A stretch of DNA of 7,817 nucleotides from positions 1 through 7,817 of the forward strand of contig JAPLSD010000015.1 of NCBI GenBank assembly GCA_026398835.1, written 5' to 3'. The DNA is from Pseudomonas sp. Its GTDB lineage: Bacteria > Pseudomonadota > Gammaproteobacteria > Pseudomonadales > Pseudomonadaceae. Under the pieces are notes generated by a model that was given only the letters and a program-made list of their open reading frames with translations, was not told the DNA's origin and searched no databases. Positions 1-7,676 of this stretch are shown here, in pieces. Each line of letters begins with the position of its first letter. Within the stretch, counting starts at the first letter, position 1. Both the position numbers and the translations under genes were made by a program.

Positions 1-705
1 CCACGCAAAACGCTGCTGCACCCGCCACTGGACACTCGGTATCAGGTCGAGACGCCGGAAGGCATCGACCTGCCGCTACGTCCAGCCGGGCTGATGCCCC
101 GAGCGCTGGCCTTCTCCATCGACCTGGGAATTCGCGGGTTGCTTCTTGCCCTGCTGTTCATTGCCCTGGGGTTTCTGGAAGAGCTCGGCATCGGGCTAGG
201 CTCGATCCTTTTGTTTGGCATCAGCTGGTGGTACATGGTGCTGTTCGAAGTGCTCAACCAGGGCCGAACGCCGGGCAAACAGTTAATGGGATTGCGAGTC
301 GTCCATGACGACGGCACCCCCATTGGCTGGGTTGCCTCCCTGACCCGCAATCTGCTGCGTGTTGTCGATATGCTGCCTTTCGGCTACGTCCTTGGGGCCC
401 TCAGTTGCTTGCAACACCCCACCTTCAAGCGCCTCGGTGACCTGGCAGCCGGCACGCTGGTGATCTACCGCGAACAGCCCGTGGCCCGCCCGCAACTTCC
501 CCTTGCTCAACCGCTACGGCCGCCCTTTGTCCTCAACCTGAATGAACAACGCGCCGTATTGAGCTTTGCCGAACGCCAGAGCGAACTCTCCGATGAGCGA
601 GTCCATGAGCTCGCAGCCATCCTTGCCGAGCCGCTGCACGTATCACCCCCTTGCGCCGTCGCCGAACTCAACGGCATCGCGCGCGGCTTGTTGGGGCCGA
701 TATGA
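1..705 (+). CDS. RDD family membrane protein (5' end outside window)
   Basis: First gene of the six-gene membrane/MoxR operon; molecular function unknown. The frame is open to the left edge and reads PRKTLLHPPLDTRYQVETPE before the first internal ATG at 94. That upstream part looks like genuine N-terminal sequence, so the true start probably lies just left of the window and ATG 94 is internal. The 234 visible residues show RDD hallmarks: an Arg-Ala-x-Ala-x-x-x-D start to the first helix (R34 to D41), a membrane segment at about 43-58, a second at about 67-84, the motif GRTPGKQLMGLRV (88-100), R116/D123 in the middle, and RLGDLAAGTLV (144-154). Residues 160-234 form a non-membrane tail rich in Pro, Glu and Arg. 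Some RDD proteins elsewhere are linked to ion transport, but nothing here supports assigning that role. The stop overlaps the next start as ATGA. Confidence 0.88.
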   Translation, partial: PRKTLLHPPLDTRYQVETPEGIDLPLRPAGLMPRALAFSIDLGIRGLLLALLFIALGFLEELGIGLGSILLFGISWWYMVLFEVLNQGRTPGKQLMGLRVVHDDGTPIGWVASLTRNLLRVVDMLPFGYVLGALSCLQHPTFKRLGDLAAGTLVIYREQPVARPQLPLAQPLRPPFVLNLNEQRAVLSFAERQSELSDERVHELAAILAEPLHVSPPCAVAELNGIARGLLGPI

Positions 706-1682
706 AGCAAAGCCTGTTCGAAAGTCGCCATCAACCCGAATGGGACCAATTTGCCCAACGCCTGGAACAGCTGGAGCATGGCAAAGCGCGAGCCGATGAC
801 TGCGTCAGCTTCCCCAAGGACTACCGACGACTGTGTCAGCATCTGGCCCTGGCCCAGGAACGCGGCTACAGCAGTTTCCTGATCGACCCGCTGCAACAAC
901 TCGCACTGCGCGGTCATCAACAACTCTACCGTCACCGCAGTCAGTTGGGCGCCCATCTGCTGAGCTTCATCCTTGCCGACTTCCCACGGTTGGTCCGCGA
1001 GCAATGGCGTTTTGTGTGGGTGGCCAGTCTGTTGTTTTTCGGCAGCCTGATCGGCATCGGCATTCTGGTCTACCTGTTCCCGGGGCTGATCTACAGTGTG
1101 GTGTCTGCCGAGCAGGTGTCCGAGATGCACAGCATGCACGACCCCACGGCCCATCACCTGGGACGCACGGCCGAACGGGCGTCCAGTGAAGACTGGGCGA
1201 TGTTCGGTTACTACATCATGCACAACATCGGTATCGCCTTTCAGACCTTCGCCAGTGGTTTGCTGTTTGGCTTGGGCAGTGTGTTTTTCCTGATCGTCAA
1301 CGGCCTGATGATCGGCGCCATCGCCGGCCACCTGACGCACATCGGCTATGGGGAATCCTTCTGGTCATTCGTCATCGGCCATGGCGCATTCGAACTCAGC
1401 GCCATTGCCCTGGCCGGCGCGGCTGGCCTGCAACTGGGCTGGGCATTGATCGCACCCGGGCGCCTGACGCGCAGTGAGGCCCTGCGACTGGCGGCACGCA
1501 AGAGTGTGCAGTTGATTTGCGGTGTGATGCTGTTTCTGGTGATTGCTGCCTTTATAGAAGCCTATTGGTCCTCGATGACCGAGCCCTCACCCATGATCAA
1601 ATATCTGGTGGGCGCCGCTCTTTGGTTGCTGATGGCCGCATACCTGATGTTTGCCGGACGTACGCCCCATGCGCCTGAGTGA
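702..1682 (+). CDS. SpoIIM-like (stage II sporulation protein M family) membrane protein
   Basis: Integral membrane protein of 326 residues with a SpoIIM-type domain; in this non-sporulating organism it cannot have the sporulation role of Bacillus SpoIIM. The start is ATG 702, which overlaps the RDD stop as ATGA and gives MKQSLFESRHQPEW. A longer reading from 651 would only add residues translated out of frame from the RDD gene. Residues 1-103 are a hydrophilic, probably cytoplasmic, helical domain. Membrane segments lie at about 104-130, 173-205, 222-250, 268-288 and 298-316. The family signature is visible as HNIGIAFQTFASGLLFG (174-190), NGLMIG (200-205) and IGHGAFEL with H227 and E231. DUF58/MoxR/DUF4129 neighbours are typical for this family, which suggests a part in the same membrane assembly. 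Function is inferred from context only. Confidence 0.88.
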   Translation: MKQSLFESRHQPEWDQFAQRLEQLEHGKARADDCVSFPKDYRRLCQHLALAQERGYSSFLIDPLQQLALRGHQQLYRHRSQLGAHLLSFILADFPRLVREQWRFVWVASLLFFGSLIGIGILVYLFPGLIYSVVSAEQVSEMHSMHDPTAHHLGRTAERASSEDWAMFGYYIMHNIGIAFQTFASGLLFGLGSVFFLIVNGLMIGAIAGHLTHIGYGESFWSFVIGHGAFELSAIALAGAAGLQLGWALIAPGRLTRSEALRLAARKSVQLICGVMLFLVIAAFIEAYWSSMTEPSPMIKYLVGAALWLLMAAYLMFAGRTPHAPE

Positions 1683-3204
1683 CGCCAGTGTGGTTATCCG
1701 CCCACGTACAGACTGGGAAGCCATGGATCTGGGCGTACTGCTGAGTCAGCAACATCGACGTCTGTTGATGACCAGCTGGGCGGCCATCACCCTGCCGATC
1801 TTTGCGCTGCTCAGCCTCCTGCTTTGGGACTCACCGAACATCGCCTTGCTGCTGTTCTGGTGGTTGAAACCGGCGTTCGATCGACTGCCGCTGTATATCC
1901 TTTCCAAAGCCCTGTTCGGTGAAACCCCAAGCGTGAAGCAGGCGCTAAGCCAATGGCCGCGCCTGCTCAAACCGCAACTGCTGGCCAGCCTGACCTGGCG
2001 CCGCTTGAGCCTGAGCCGCAGCTTCATCATGCCCGTCGTGCAGCTTGAGGGGCTGAGCGGTCAGGCCCGACAGCAACGATTGCTGGTACTGCAACAACGC
2101 AACAGCGGCGCTGCACGTTGGCTGACCGTGATCGGCACCCATCTGGAAATGGCCTGGTGGATCGGACTGATGGTGCTGTTCTACCTGTTCCTGCCGCAAC
2201 ATATCGAGCTCGACTGGAGCTGGCAATCGCTGATCGCCGCTGCCGAGCAGGATTGGCTGTGGCTGGAACACCTGCTCAATGCCCTCTACGTCGTGGTGCT
2301 GATTGTCTGGGAACCCATCTATGTTGCGTGCGGCTTCAGCCTGTACCTCAACCGGCGCACCGAACTCGAAGCCTGGGACATCGAACTGATCTTTCGGCGG
2401 CTGCGCCAGCGCTTGAGCAGCGCCGCTGTCACCTTGATGCTGGCCGGGCTGATGCTGGTGCCCATTGCGCAGCCGGCATGGGCCGGCGAATCACCCAGCG
2501 CTCTAGACAGCCCGCGCCTGCTCGAGCAACCGCTGACCAGCCAGGCCGCCAAGGACAGCATTAAAGCCATTCTCGACAAGCCGCCCTTCACGAATACGCA
2601 AACCGTCACCCGTTATCGATTCGGCGAAGACACACCATCACCTGCCGACAACACAGAATCACCTGCATGGTTGAAAGCGCTTTTCGGGATGTTCGATAGC
2701 CGCAGCCTTGGCACTCTGGCCAAGGTCATAGAAGTTCTGCTCTGGGCCAGCGTCATCGGAGCCGTTGCCTTGCTACTCTGGCGTTATCGCGAATGGTTGC
2801 GGGCATTTGTCAGTCGCCGCCCGGTGCTGCGCAGCCAGATCCCGCGCTCTGCCCCTGCGCAACTGTTCGGCCTGGACGTCAGCCTCCAAACCCTACCCGC
2901 CGATGTTGCCGCCAGCGCCGAAAGTCTTTGGCAGACCCAACCTCGCGAAGCCCTTGGCCTGCTGTATCGAGCCTTGCTCAGCCGTTTGCTGCATGACTTT
3001 CACGTCCCGCTGAAAGCCGCCGACACCGAAGGCCAGGTACTGGAGCGCATCCAGTCTCTGCAACAACCGGCGCTGCAAGCCTTCAGCACCAGCCTGACGC
3101 TGCACTGGCAGAACCTGGCTTACGGTCACCAGCTACCCCCTGCGCATCTGCAACAGGAACTCTGTGACGGCTGGCGTGAGTTGTTCGGCGCGGGGTCGCA
3201 CTGA
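1669..3204 (+). CDS. DUF4129 domain multi-span membrane protein
   Basis: Membrane protein of 511 residues with a C-terminal DUF4129 domain; biochemical role unknown. I chose ATG 1669 (MRLSDASVVIRPRTDWEAMD), which overlaps the SpoIIM-like gene by 14 nt. TTG 1651 is in frame but adds only six residues. Predicted topology: a membrane hairpin at about 35-68, a basic cytoplasmic part at 70-155, membrane segments at 158-176 and 203-224, a basic loop ending RRLRQR, a segment at 253-270, a hydrophilic periplasmic part at 271-352, a last segment at 353-371, and a cytoplasmic tail at 372-511. The tail contains the DUF4129 pattern: PREALGLLYRALLSRLL (425-441), then EGQVLERI, W480 and YG (485-486). The 253-270 segment followed by AQPAWA/GES resembles a signal peptide with a cleavage site inside the chain. 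The next gene starts at the last base of this stop (TGATG). Confidence 0.87.
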   Translation: MRLSDASVVIRPRTDWEAMDLGVLLSQQHRRLLMTSWAAITLPIFALLSLLLWDSPNIALLLFWWLKPAFDRLPLYILSKALFGETPSVKQALSQWPRLLKPQLLASLTWRRLSLSRSFIMPVVQLEGLSGQARQQRLLVLQQRNSGAARWLTVIGTHLEMAWWIGLMVLFYLFLPQHIELDWSWQSLIAAAEQDWLWLEHLLNALYVVVLIVWEPIYVACGFSLYLNRRTELEAWDIELIFRRLRQRLSSAAVTLMLAGLMLVPIAQPAWAGESPSALDSPRLLEQPLTSQAAKDSIKAILDKPPFTNTQTVTRYRFGEDTPSPADNTESPAWLKALFGMFDSRSLGTLAKVIEVLLWASVIGAVALLLWRYREWLRAFVSRRPVLRSQIPRSAPAQLFGLDVSLQTLPADVAASAESLWQTQPREALGLLYRALLSRLLHDFHVPLKAADTEGQVLERIQSLQQPALQAFSTSLTLHWQNLAYGHQLPPAHLQQELCDGWRELFGAGSH

Positions 3205-4363
3205 TGAACCGTCGTCTGCTACTGCTCATCGGCTTGCTCACCAGCGGTTTGCTGGTAGCACTGGGTGCCTATGTCTACCTGAACGCCGAGCCTTATCAGG
3301 AAGTGATCGATCATGGCCCCTCTCCCGAAGCCCAAGCCAATCCATACCTGGCCGCCGAACATTTTCTGCGCAGGCGAGGCTTGCAGGTCGCCCACGCCAA
3401 TAGCCTCGATATCCTGCCGACTCTGGAGCCACGCCAGCAAAGCCTGTTGTTACTGGGCGACAGGTCAAACATGAGTCTGCGTCAGGTCAATCAGGTGCTG
3501 AACTGGGCCCGGGCCGGCGGGCGATTGCTGTTTGTCGCCGAGGCGCTGTGGAATGAGCAGACGGGCAGCAGTGGTGACCTGCTGCTCGACCGCGTGCAAT
3601 TGCGCCAATCCCTGAGCAAAGACCTTAAAGGCCCGCCCCCCAAATCCCGCGACGACCCCTACCCCAAGCTGACCAAGCTCTATCTGGAGGACGAAGAGGC
3701 GCCGGCCTACGCCAGCTTCGACACCGAATTTCATCTCGAAGACCCGAAAAACCTCGCCCAGTCCTGGGCCAACAGCGCCCTGGCCACCCACATGATGCAA
3801 CTGAGCTATGGCCTGGGTTCGATCACCGTGGTCACCGACGCCGAGCTCTGGAAAAACCCGAACATCGGCAAGTTCGACAATGCCTGGCTGCTCTGGTACC
3901 TGTATTCGGACACCGGCGTGACCCTGCTCTTCAATACTGAACACGACGACCTGTTGACCTTGCTGCTGCGTTATTTCCCTCAAGCGTTGGTCGCGCTCGC
4001 GGCCTTGGCCGGGCTTGGGATCTGGCACGTCGCCATGCGCCGCGGCCCTGTGCAATCGCCAGCACCCAAGGCCCGCCGACAGCTCCAGGAACACCTGCGC
4101 GCCAGTGCTGATTTCCTGTTGCGACGCAGTGGCCAGGCCAGCCTGTTGCACGGGTTGCAGCAGGACATCCTGCGCCGCGCCCGACGCCGCCACCCCGGTT
4201 TTGAACGACTCGGCGTTGCCGAACAATGGCAGGTGCTCGCACGCCTGACCCGCCAACCCACCCGTGCAATCAGCCAGGCACTCAGCCCACGCCCCAGACA
4301 GCGGCTTTCCAGCGCTGACTTCAGCCGTCGGGTGGCCCAGTTGCAAACCCTCAGGAATGCCTT

Positions 4364-4367
<4 letters not shown>
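3204..4367 (+). CDS. DUF4350 domain membrane protein
   Basis: Membrane protein of 387 residues with two membrane segments. A basic N-terminus (MNRR) leads into segment 5-26. Residues 27-255 are predicted periplasmic and match the DUF4350 layout: NPYLAAEHFLRRRGLQV (46-62), a strand SLLLLGD (80-86), WARAGGRLLFVAE (101-113) and GSITVVTDAELWKNPNIG (205-222). This reads like an alpha/beta, glutamine-amidotransferase-like fold without an obvious catalytic Cys. Segment 258-276 returns to the cytoplasm, where 277-387 form an Arg-rich helical tail that could touch the MoxR or DUF58 partners (inference). The start ATG overlaps the upstream stop as TGATG; the stop overlaps the moxR start as ATGA. The same domain sits beside MoxR and DUF58 genes in other bacteria, including, from memory, the moxR2 region of Mycobacterium. 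No enzymatic activity can be assigned. Confidence 0.85.
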
Positions 4368-5386
<1,019 letters not shown>

Positions 5387-5450
5387 ATGTATTAATGGTG
5401 AATCGGCGGTCCACACACGGTCTGAAACCTTGCGCGGAAACCCAACACCC
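5387..5450 (+). promoter_or_regulatory. moxR-DUF58 spacer with ribosome binding site
   Basis: This 64-nt spacer is the only real gap in the operon. GGAAA at 5436-5440, about 10 nt before ATG 5451, is a plausible Shine-Dalgarno and supports that start. I see no terminator hairpin and no convincing promoter here, so DUF58 is probably on the same transcript but translated independently. Confidence 0.5.
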
Positions 5451-6782
5451 ATGAAACCCACCCGCCTACTGCTGATCTGGCTCGGCGTTTTGCTGGGCAT
5501 CGGCATTGTGCTGGGCTCATTCCGAGCGCTTGGGGTCGACGTGGCGCAAAACATCCAGTCCATCGGCTGGGGACTGCTACTGGCCCTCCTGCTCCTGGCA
5601 ATGCTCGATGCATTCAGGCTCAAACGCCTGCCCTCGCCGCGCCTGCAACGGCAGATGCCCGGCAGCCTGGCGCTGGGTCGTTGGGGCGAAGTACGTCTGG
5701 ATATCCAGCACGACTATCACCAACCGCTGAACGTACACCTGTTCGACCACGTGCCAGACGGTCTGAGCTTCGAGAATCTGCCGCAATTGGTCGAGCTGCA
5801 GCCTGGCCAACACAGCCAGATCGGCTACCGCCTGCGCCCGCTCAAGCGCGGTCATTTCAGCTTCGAACGCTGCGAAATCAACCTGCCCAGCCCACTGGGA
5901 TTGTGGTCTGATCGACGTTATCTGCCCCTGATCGACAGCACCCGTGTCTACCCGGACTTTGCCCGGTTGTATGGCGCACAACTATTGGCCGTGGACAACT
6001 GGCTCAGCCAGCTCGGTGTGCGCCAGCGTCAACGTCGCGGGTTGGGCCTGGAGTTTCACCAACTGCGCGAGTTTCGCGAAGGCGACAGCCTGCGGCAGAT
6101 CGACTGGAAAGCCACCGCGCGCCAGCGCACACCGATTGCCCGTGAGTATCAGGACGAACGCGACCAACAGATTATCTTCATGCTCGACTGCGGCCGACGC
6201 ATGCGCAGCCAGGACTTTGAGCTGGCGCACTTCGACCAGGCCCTCAATGCCTGCCTGTTGCTCAGCTACGTCGCCCTGCGCCAGGGCGATGCGGTGGGCC
6301 TGAGCACCTTTGCCGGCGAGCAACCGCGTTACCTCGCCCCGGTCAAAGGCAGCGGCCAACTCAACGTCCTGCTCAACGCCGTCTACGACCTCGACAGCAG
6401 CCAACGCCCCGCCGACTATCAGGCCGCCGCCAACCAACTGCTGGCCCGACAAAAACGCCGGGCGCTGGTGGTATTGGTGACTAACCTGCGGGATGAAGAC
6501 GACGAAGAATTGCTGACCGCCGTCAAACGCCTGAGTCGACAACATCGCGTGTTGGTCGCCAGCCTGCGCGAGGAAGTACTCGACAGCGTGCGGCAAGCGC
6601 CCGTGCAAACCTTGTCCGAAGCCCTGACCTACTGCGGCACGGTCGATTACTTGAATGCACGGGCCGAACTTCATGAGCGATTGACCGCTCACGGCGTTCC
6701 GGTACTGGATGCGCGGCCCAGTGAACTGGGCGCCGAACTGGTGACGCGTTACTTGAGCTGGAAGAAGGCTGGCGTGCTTTAA
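5451..6782 (+). CDS. DUF58 domain protein, vWA-like MoxR partner
   Basis: Protein of 443 residues, last gene of the operon. I placed the start at ATG 5451 (MKPTRLLLIWLGVLLG). The frame stays open back to 5253, but that upstream part is only the moxR coding sequence read in another frame and has no family features. Two membrane segments (about 5-24 and 38-54) anchor the protein. Residues 60-170 are a beta-rich domain, and the DUF58 signature REFREGDSLRQIDWKATARQ lies at 206-225. A vWA-like Rossmann fold follows: IIFMLDCGRRM (241-251), GDAVGLSTFAG (279-289) and ALVVLVTNLRDEDDE (338-352). The classical metal site DxSxS reads D246-C-G-R-R, and the usual Ser-Asp after the third strand reads T344-N345, so metal binding is probably lost. 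DUF58 proteins are regular partners of MoxR ATPases; a scaffold or adaptor role is inferred. Confidence 0.9.
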   Translation: MKPTRLLLIWLGVLLGIGIVLGSFRALGVDVAQNIQSIGWGLLLALLLLAMLDAFRLKRLPSPRLQRQMPGSLALGRWGEVRLDIQHDYHQPLNVHLFDHVPDGLSFENLPQLVELQPGQHSQIGYRLRPLKRGHFSFERCEINLPSPLGLWSDRRYLPLIDSTRVYPDFARLYGAQLLAVDNWLSQLGVRQRQRRGLGLEFHQLREFREGDSLRQIDWKATARQRTPIAREYQDERDQQIIFMLDCGRRMRSQDFELAHFDQALNACLLLSYVALRQGDAVGLSTFAGEQPRYLAPVKGSGQLNVLLNAVYDLDSSQRPADYQAAANQLLARQKRRALVVLVTNLRDEDDEELLTAVKRLSRQHRVLVASLREEVLDSVRQAPVQTLSEALTYCGTVDYLNARAELHERLTAHGVPVLDARPSELGAELVTRYLSWKKAGVL

Positions 6783-6899
6783 CGGGTTAAGCCCTGCACG
6801 GCAACTATTAATGTCGCAGGCATCTATTTCGAAACTTTTCACTGACTACACTAACTTGCGCCATTGCCTACACATCCCCCAGAATCGCCCCGCTTGTGC
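6783..6899. other. Non-coding stretch, probable promoter region of the DUF6124-like gene
   Basis: No gene is visible between the DUF58 stop and the structured leader. No hairpin followed by a T tract is present, so I cannot place a terminator for the operon. The promoter of the downstream gene should lie here if the whole leader is transcribed. The best match by eye is TTGCGC (6856-6861) and CAGAAT (6880-6885) with 18-nt spacing, only 3/6 and 4/6 to the sigma-70 consensus, which is not strong enough to call. Confidence 0.3.
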
Positions 6900-6912
6900 A
6901 CCTTGCCCCACG

Positions 6913-6963
6913 CTACTAAGGTTCTCCAGTCGCTGCCCATCAGCGATCGGGTTTAGTAGCCCG
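6913..6963 (+). repeat. Leader unit 1: CTACTAA ... hairpin ... TTTAGTAG
   Basis: CTACTAA (6913-6919) is the reverse complement of TTAGTAG within TTTAGTAG (6952-6959). Between them is a perfect 6-bp hairpin, TCGCTG-CCCAT-CAGCGA (6930-6946). TTTAGTAG is also the loop of a 4-bp stem CGGG (6948-6951)/CCCG (6960-6963). The CTACTAA pairing and the small loop stem exclude each other, so two states are possible. Confidence 0.55.
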
Positions 6964-6998
6964 TGGTTACCAACTAAGGTGCATTAGCTCCAATCAGT

Positions 6999-7016
6999 CA
7001 GGCGTTCTTTCGCCTG
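6999..7016 (+). other. Leader hairpin CAGGCG-TTCTTT-CGCCTG
   Basis: Perfect 6-bp inverted repeat with a 6-nt loop, between leader units 1 and 2. It is not followed by a T tract, so it is not an intrinsic terminator. Confidence 0.5.
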
Positions 7017-7031
7017 CACTTGATGGTGGTT

Positions 7032-7056
7032 GCGCGCAGGGCGCCCTCGGGCGCGC
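7032..7056 (+). other. GC-rich palindromic element in leader
   Basis: GCGCGC (7032-7037) can pair with GCGCGC (7051-7056). The intervening bases contain the palindrome AGGGCGCCCT (7038-7047). An alternative inner hairpin GCGCC-CTCG-GGCGC lies at 7041-7054. The two folds compete. Confidence 0.45.
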
Positions 7057-7079
7057 CGGCTTTGGTTGGATTCCCCGGT

Positions 7080-7131
7080 CTACTAACCTGCGTACAGCCG
7101 CCACCCCTTCGTTTAGTAGCGAGGCGGTGGC
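7080..7131 (+). repeat. Leader unit 2: CTACTAA ... TTTAGTAG in an 11-bp hairpin loop
   Basis: CTACTAA (7080-7086) is complementary to part of TTTAGTAG (7112-7119), as in unit 1. TTTAGTAG is the exact 8-nt loop of a hairpin in which GCCACC (7100-7105) pairs with GGTGGC (7126-7131) and CCTTCG (7106-7111) pairs with CGAGG (7120-7124). There is one bulged T at 7108/7109 and one bulged C at 7125. As in unit 1, loop display and pairing with CTACTAA are mutually exclusive. Confidence 0.58.
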
Positions 7132-7141
7132 AGCACCACTC

Positions 7142-7146
7142 AAGGA
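7142..7146 (+). promoter_or_regulatory. Ribosome binding site of the DUF6124-like gene, within a predicted helix
   Basis: AAGGA ends 9 nt before ATG 7156, a good Shine-Dalgarno that fixes the start. Its GGA and all of the spacer but one base are complementary to 7064-7074, so access by the ribosome may depend on leader folding. Confidence 0.7.
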
Positions 7147-7155
7147 ATACCAACC

Positions 7156-7527
7156 ATGTTCAAAGTCACCCCCAATCCCCCCGAATCCGACAACGTTTCG
7201 CCCCACGAAGCCCTCGATTCGAAAAAGCTTCACGAGGCCGCACTCCAGCCCCTCGACCACTACCTGACCCCGTCGCCATCGGACAAGCCACGCGCCAGCA
7301 ACGACCGTCCGCCGCAGATATTCACCGTCGCCCCGGACATCAACCCCGAAGCCCTGCTGGCCCACACCTACGAAACCTTCTGCTCGGCCAGCATCCTGAC
7401 CCTCGACCTGTCCGATGAACTGGAAGGCAAACACCGCAACCTCGCCCTGGCGATCCATAGCCTTATGGAATTGGGGTTGTTGTTGGTCGAAAAAATGATG
7501 GATCGCGAGCATTCGGTGAGGGTGTAG
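7156..7527 (+). CDS. DUF6124-like small protein
   Basis: Soluble protein of 123 residues with no signal peptide or membrane segment; function unknown. It resembles the DUF6124 family, which I know mainly from Pseudomonas: an N-terminal MFKVTPNPPE, then DSKKLHEAALQPLDHYL (21-37), a Pro-rich linker (39-54), IFTVAPDINPEALLAHTYET (55-74), then a helical part with DLSDELEGKHRNLALAIHSL (84-103) and a hydrophobic ELGLLLVEKMMD end. It is transcribed rightward from its own structured leader and is not obviously part of the upstream operon, from which it is 373 nt away. The family call is from recognition of these motifs, not from a search. Regulation is probably through the leader, whose pairing reaches the start codon. 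Confidence 0.82.
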   Translation: MFKVTPNPPESDNVSPHEALDSKKLHEAALQPLDHYLTPSPSDKPRASNDRPPQIFTVAPDINPEALLAHTYETFCSASILTLDLSDELEGKHRNLALAIHSLMELGLLLVEKMMDREHSVRV

Positions 7528-7569
7528 GGTTCGGTTTGTCAGTTAAGCAATTGCTGAATGTAAGACCCC

Positions 7570-7662
7570 ATCGCGAGCAAGCCCGCTCCCACACTGGATT
7601 GAGTTCAGCCGCCAGATTTGCGGCTAACATCAATCTAATGTGGGAGCGGGCTTGCTCGCGAT
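7570..7662. repeat. REPIN: pair of inverted REP sequences
   Basis: Two perfect 24-bp arms, 7570-7593 and 7639-7662, share the core GCGGGCTTGCTCGC typical of Pseudomonas REP elements. Complementarity continues inward with two non-Watson-Crick positions to GATTGA (7597-7602)/TCAATC (7630-7635). Inside is a second perfect hairpin, AGCCGC (7607-7612)/GCGGCT (7620-7625). REPINs are non-autonomous elements spread by RAYT transposases; no RAYT gene is in the window. It lies between convergent genes, where the transcript hairpin could protect or end both mRNAs (inference). Confidence 0.9.
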
Positions 7663-7676
7663 AGCGGACCCGGCCC

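Larger units (their letters stand above)
6900..7155 (+). promoter_or_regulatory. Highly structured 5' leader of the DUF6124-like gene
   Basis: About 250 nt of non-coding DNA built from inverted repeats that can coexist in one RNA fold, in order: TCGCTG/CAGCGA (6930-6946), CGGG/CCCG around TTTAGTAG (6948-6963), a weak CTAA/TTAG (6974-6987), CAGGCG/CGCCTG (6999-7016), GCGCGC/GCGCGC (7032-7056), and a helix 7063-7074 with 7144-7156 that encloses the hairpin 7100-7131. The last helix covers the ribosome binding site. From memory, similar leaders precede DUF6124 and DUF3077 genes in other Pseudomonas, but I could not verify this here. It may act as a cis-regulatory RNA or as a protein-binding DNA element. 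Confidence 0.55.

Noticed and set aside
507..1340. Minus-strand open frame of 277 codons opposite the RDD and SpoIIM-like genes
   Set aside because: It is antisense to two genes with clear family signatures and has a Gln/His-rich composition typical of a GC-rich shadow frame.
3465..4346. Minus-strand open frame of 293 codons opposite the DUF4350 gene
   Set aside because: Composition is Gln/Gly-rich, there is no recognisable domain, and the plus-strand gene is well supported by overlaps and membrane segments.
6783..6830. Possible terminator after the DUF58 gene (GGG-TTAAG-CCC and CCTGC/GCAGG)
   Set aside because: Stems are only 3-5 bp and no run of T follows, so there is no support for an intrinsic terminator.
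5982..6842. Minus-strand open frame of 286 codons opposite the DUF58 gene
   Set aside because: It shadows a gene with a clear DUF58 signature and shows no domain of its own, though its start lies in the intergenic region.
7020..7418. Rightward open frame of 132 codons starting in the leader and running into the DUF6124-like gene in another frame
   Set aside because: No Shine-Dalgarno precedes ATG 7023, the frame crosses the inverted repeats, and inside the gene it is a low-complexity shadow rich in Arg, Pro and Ser. A short regulatory upstream translation cannot be excluded, but I would not annotate it.
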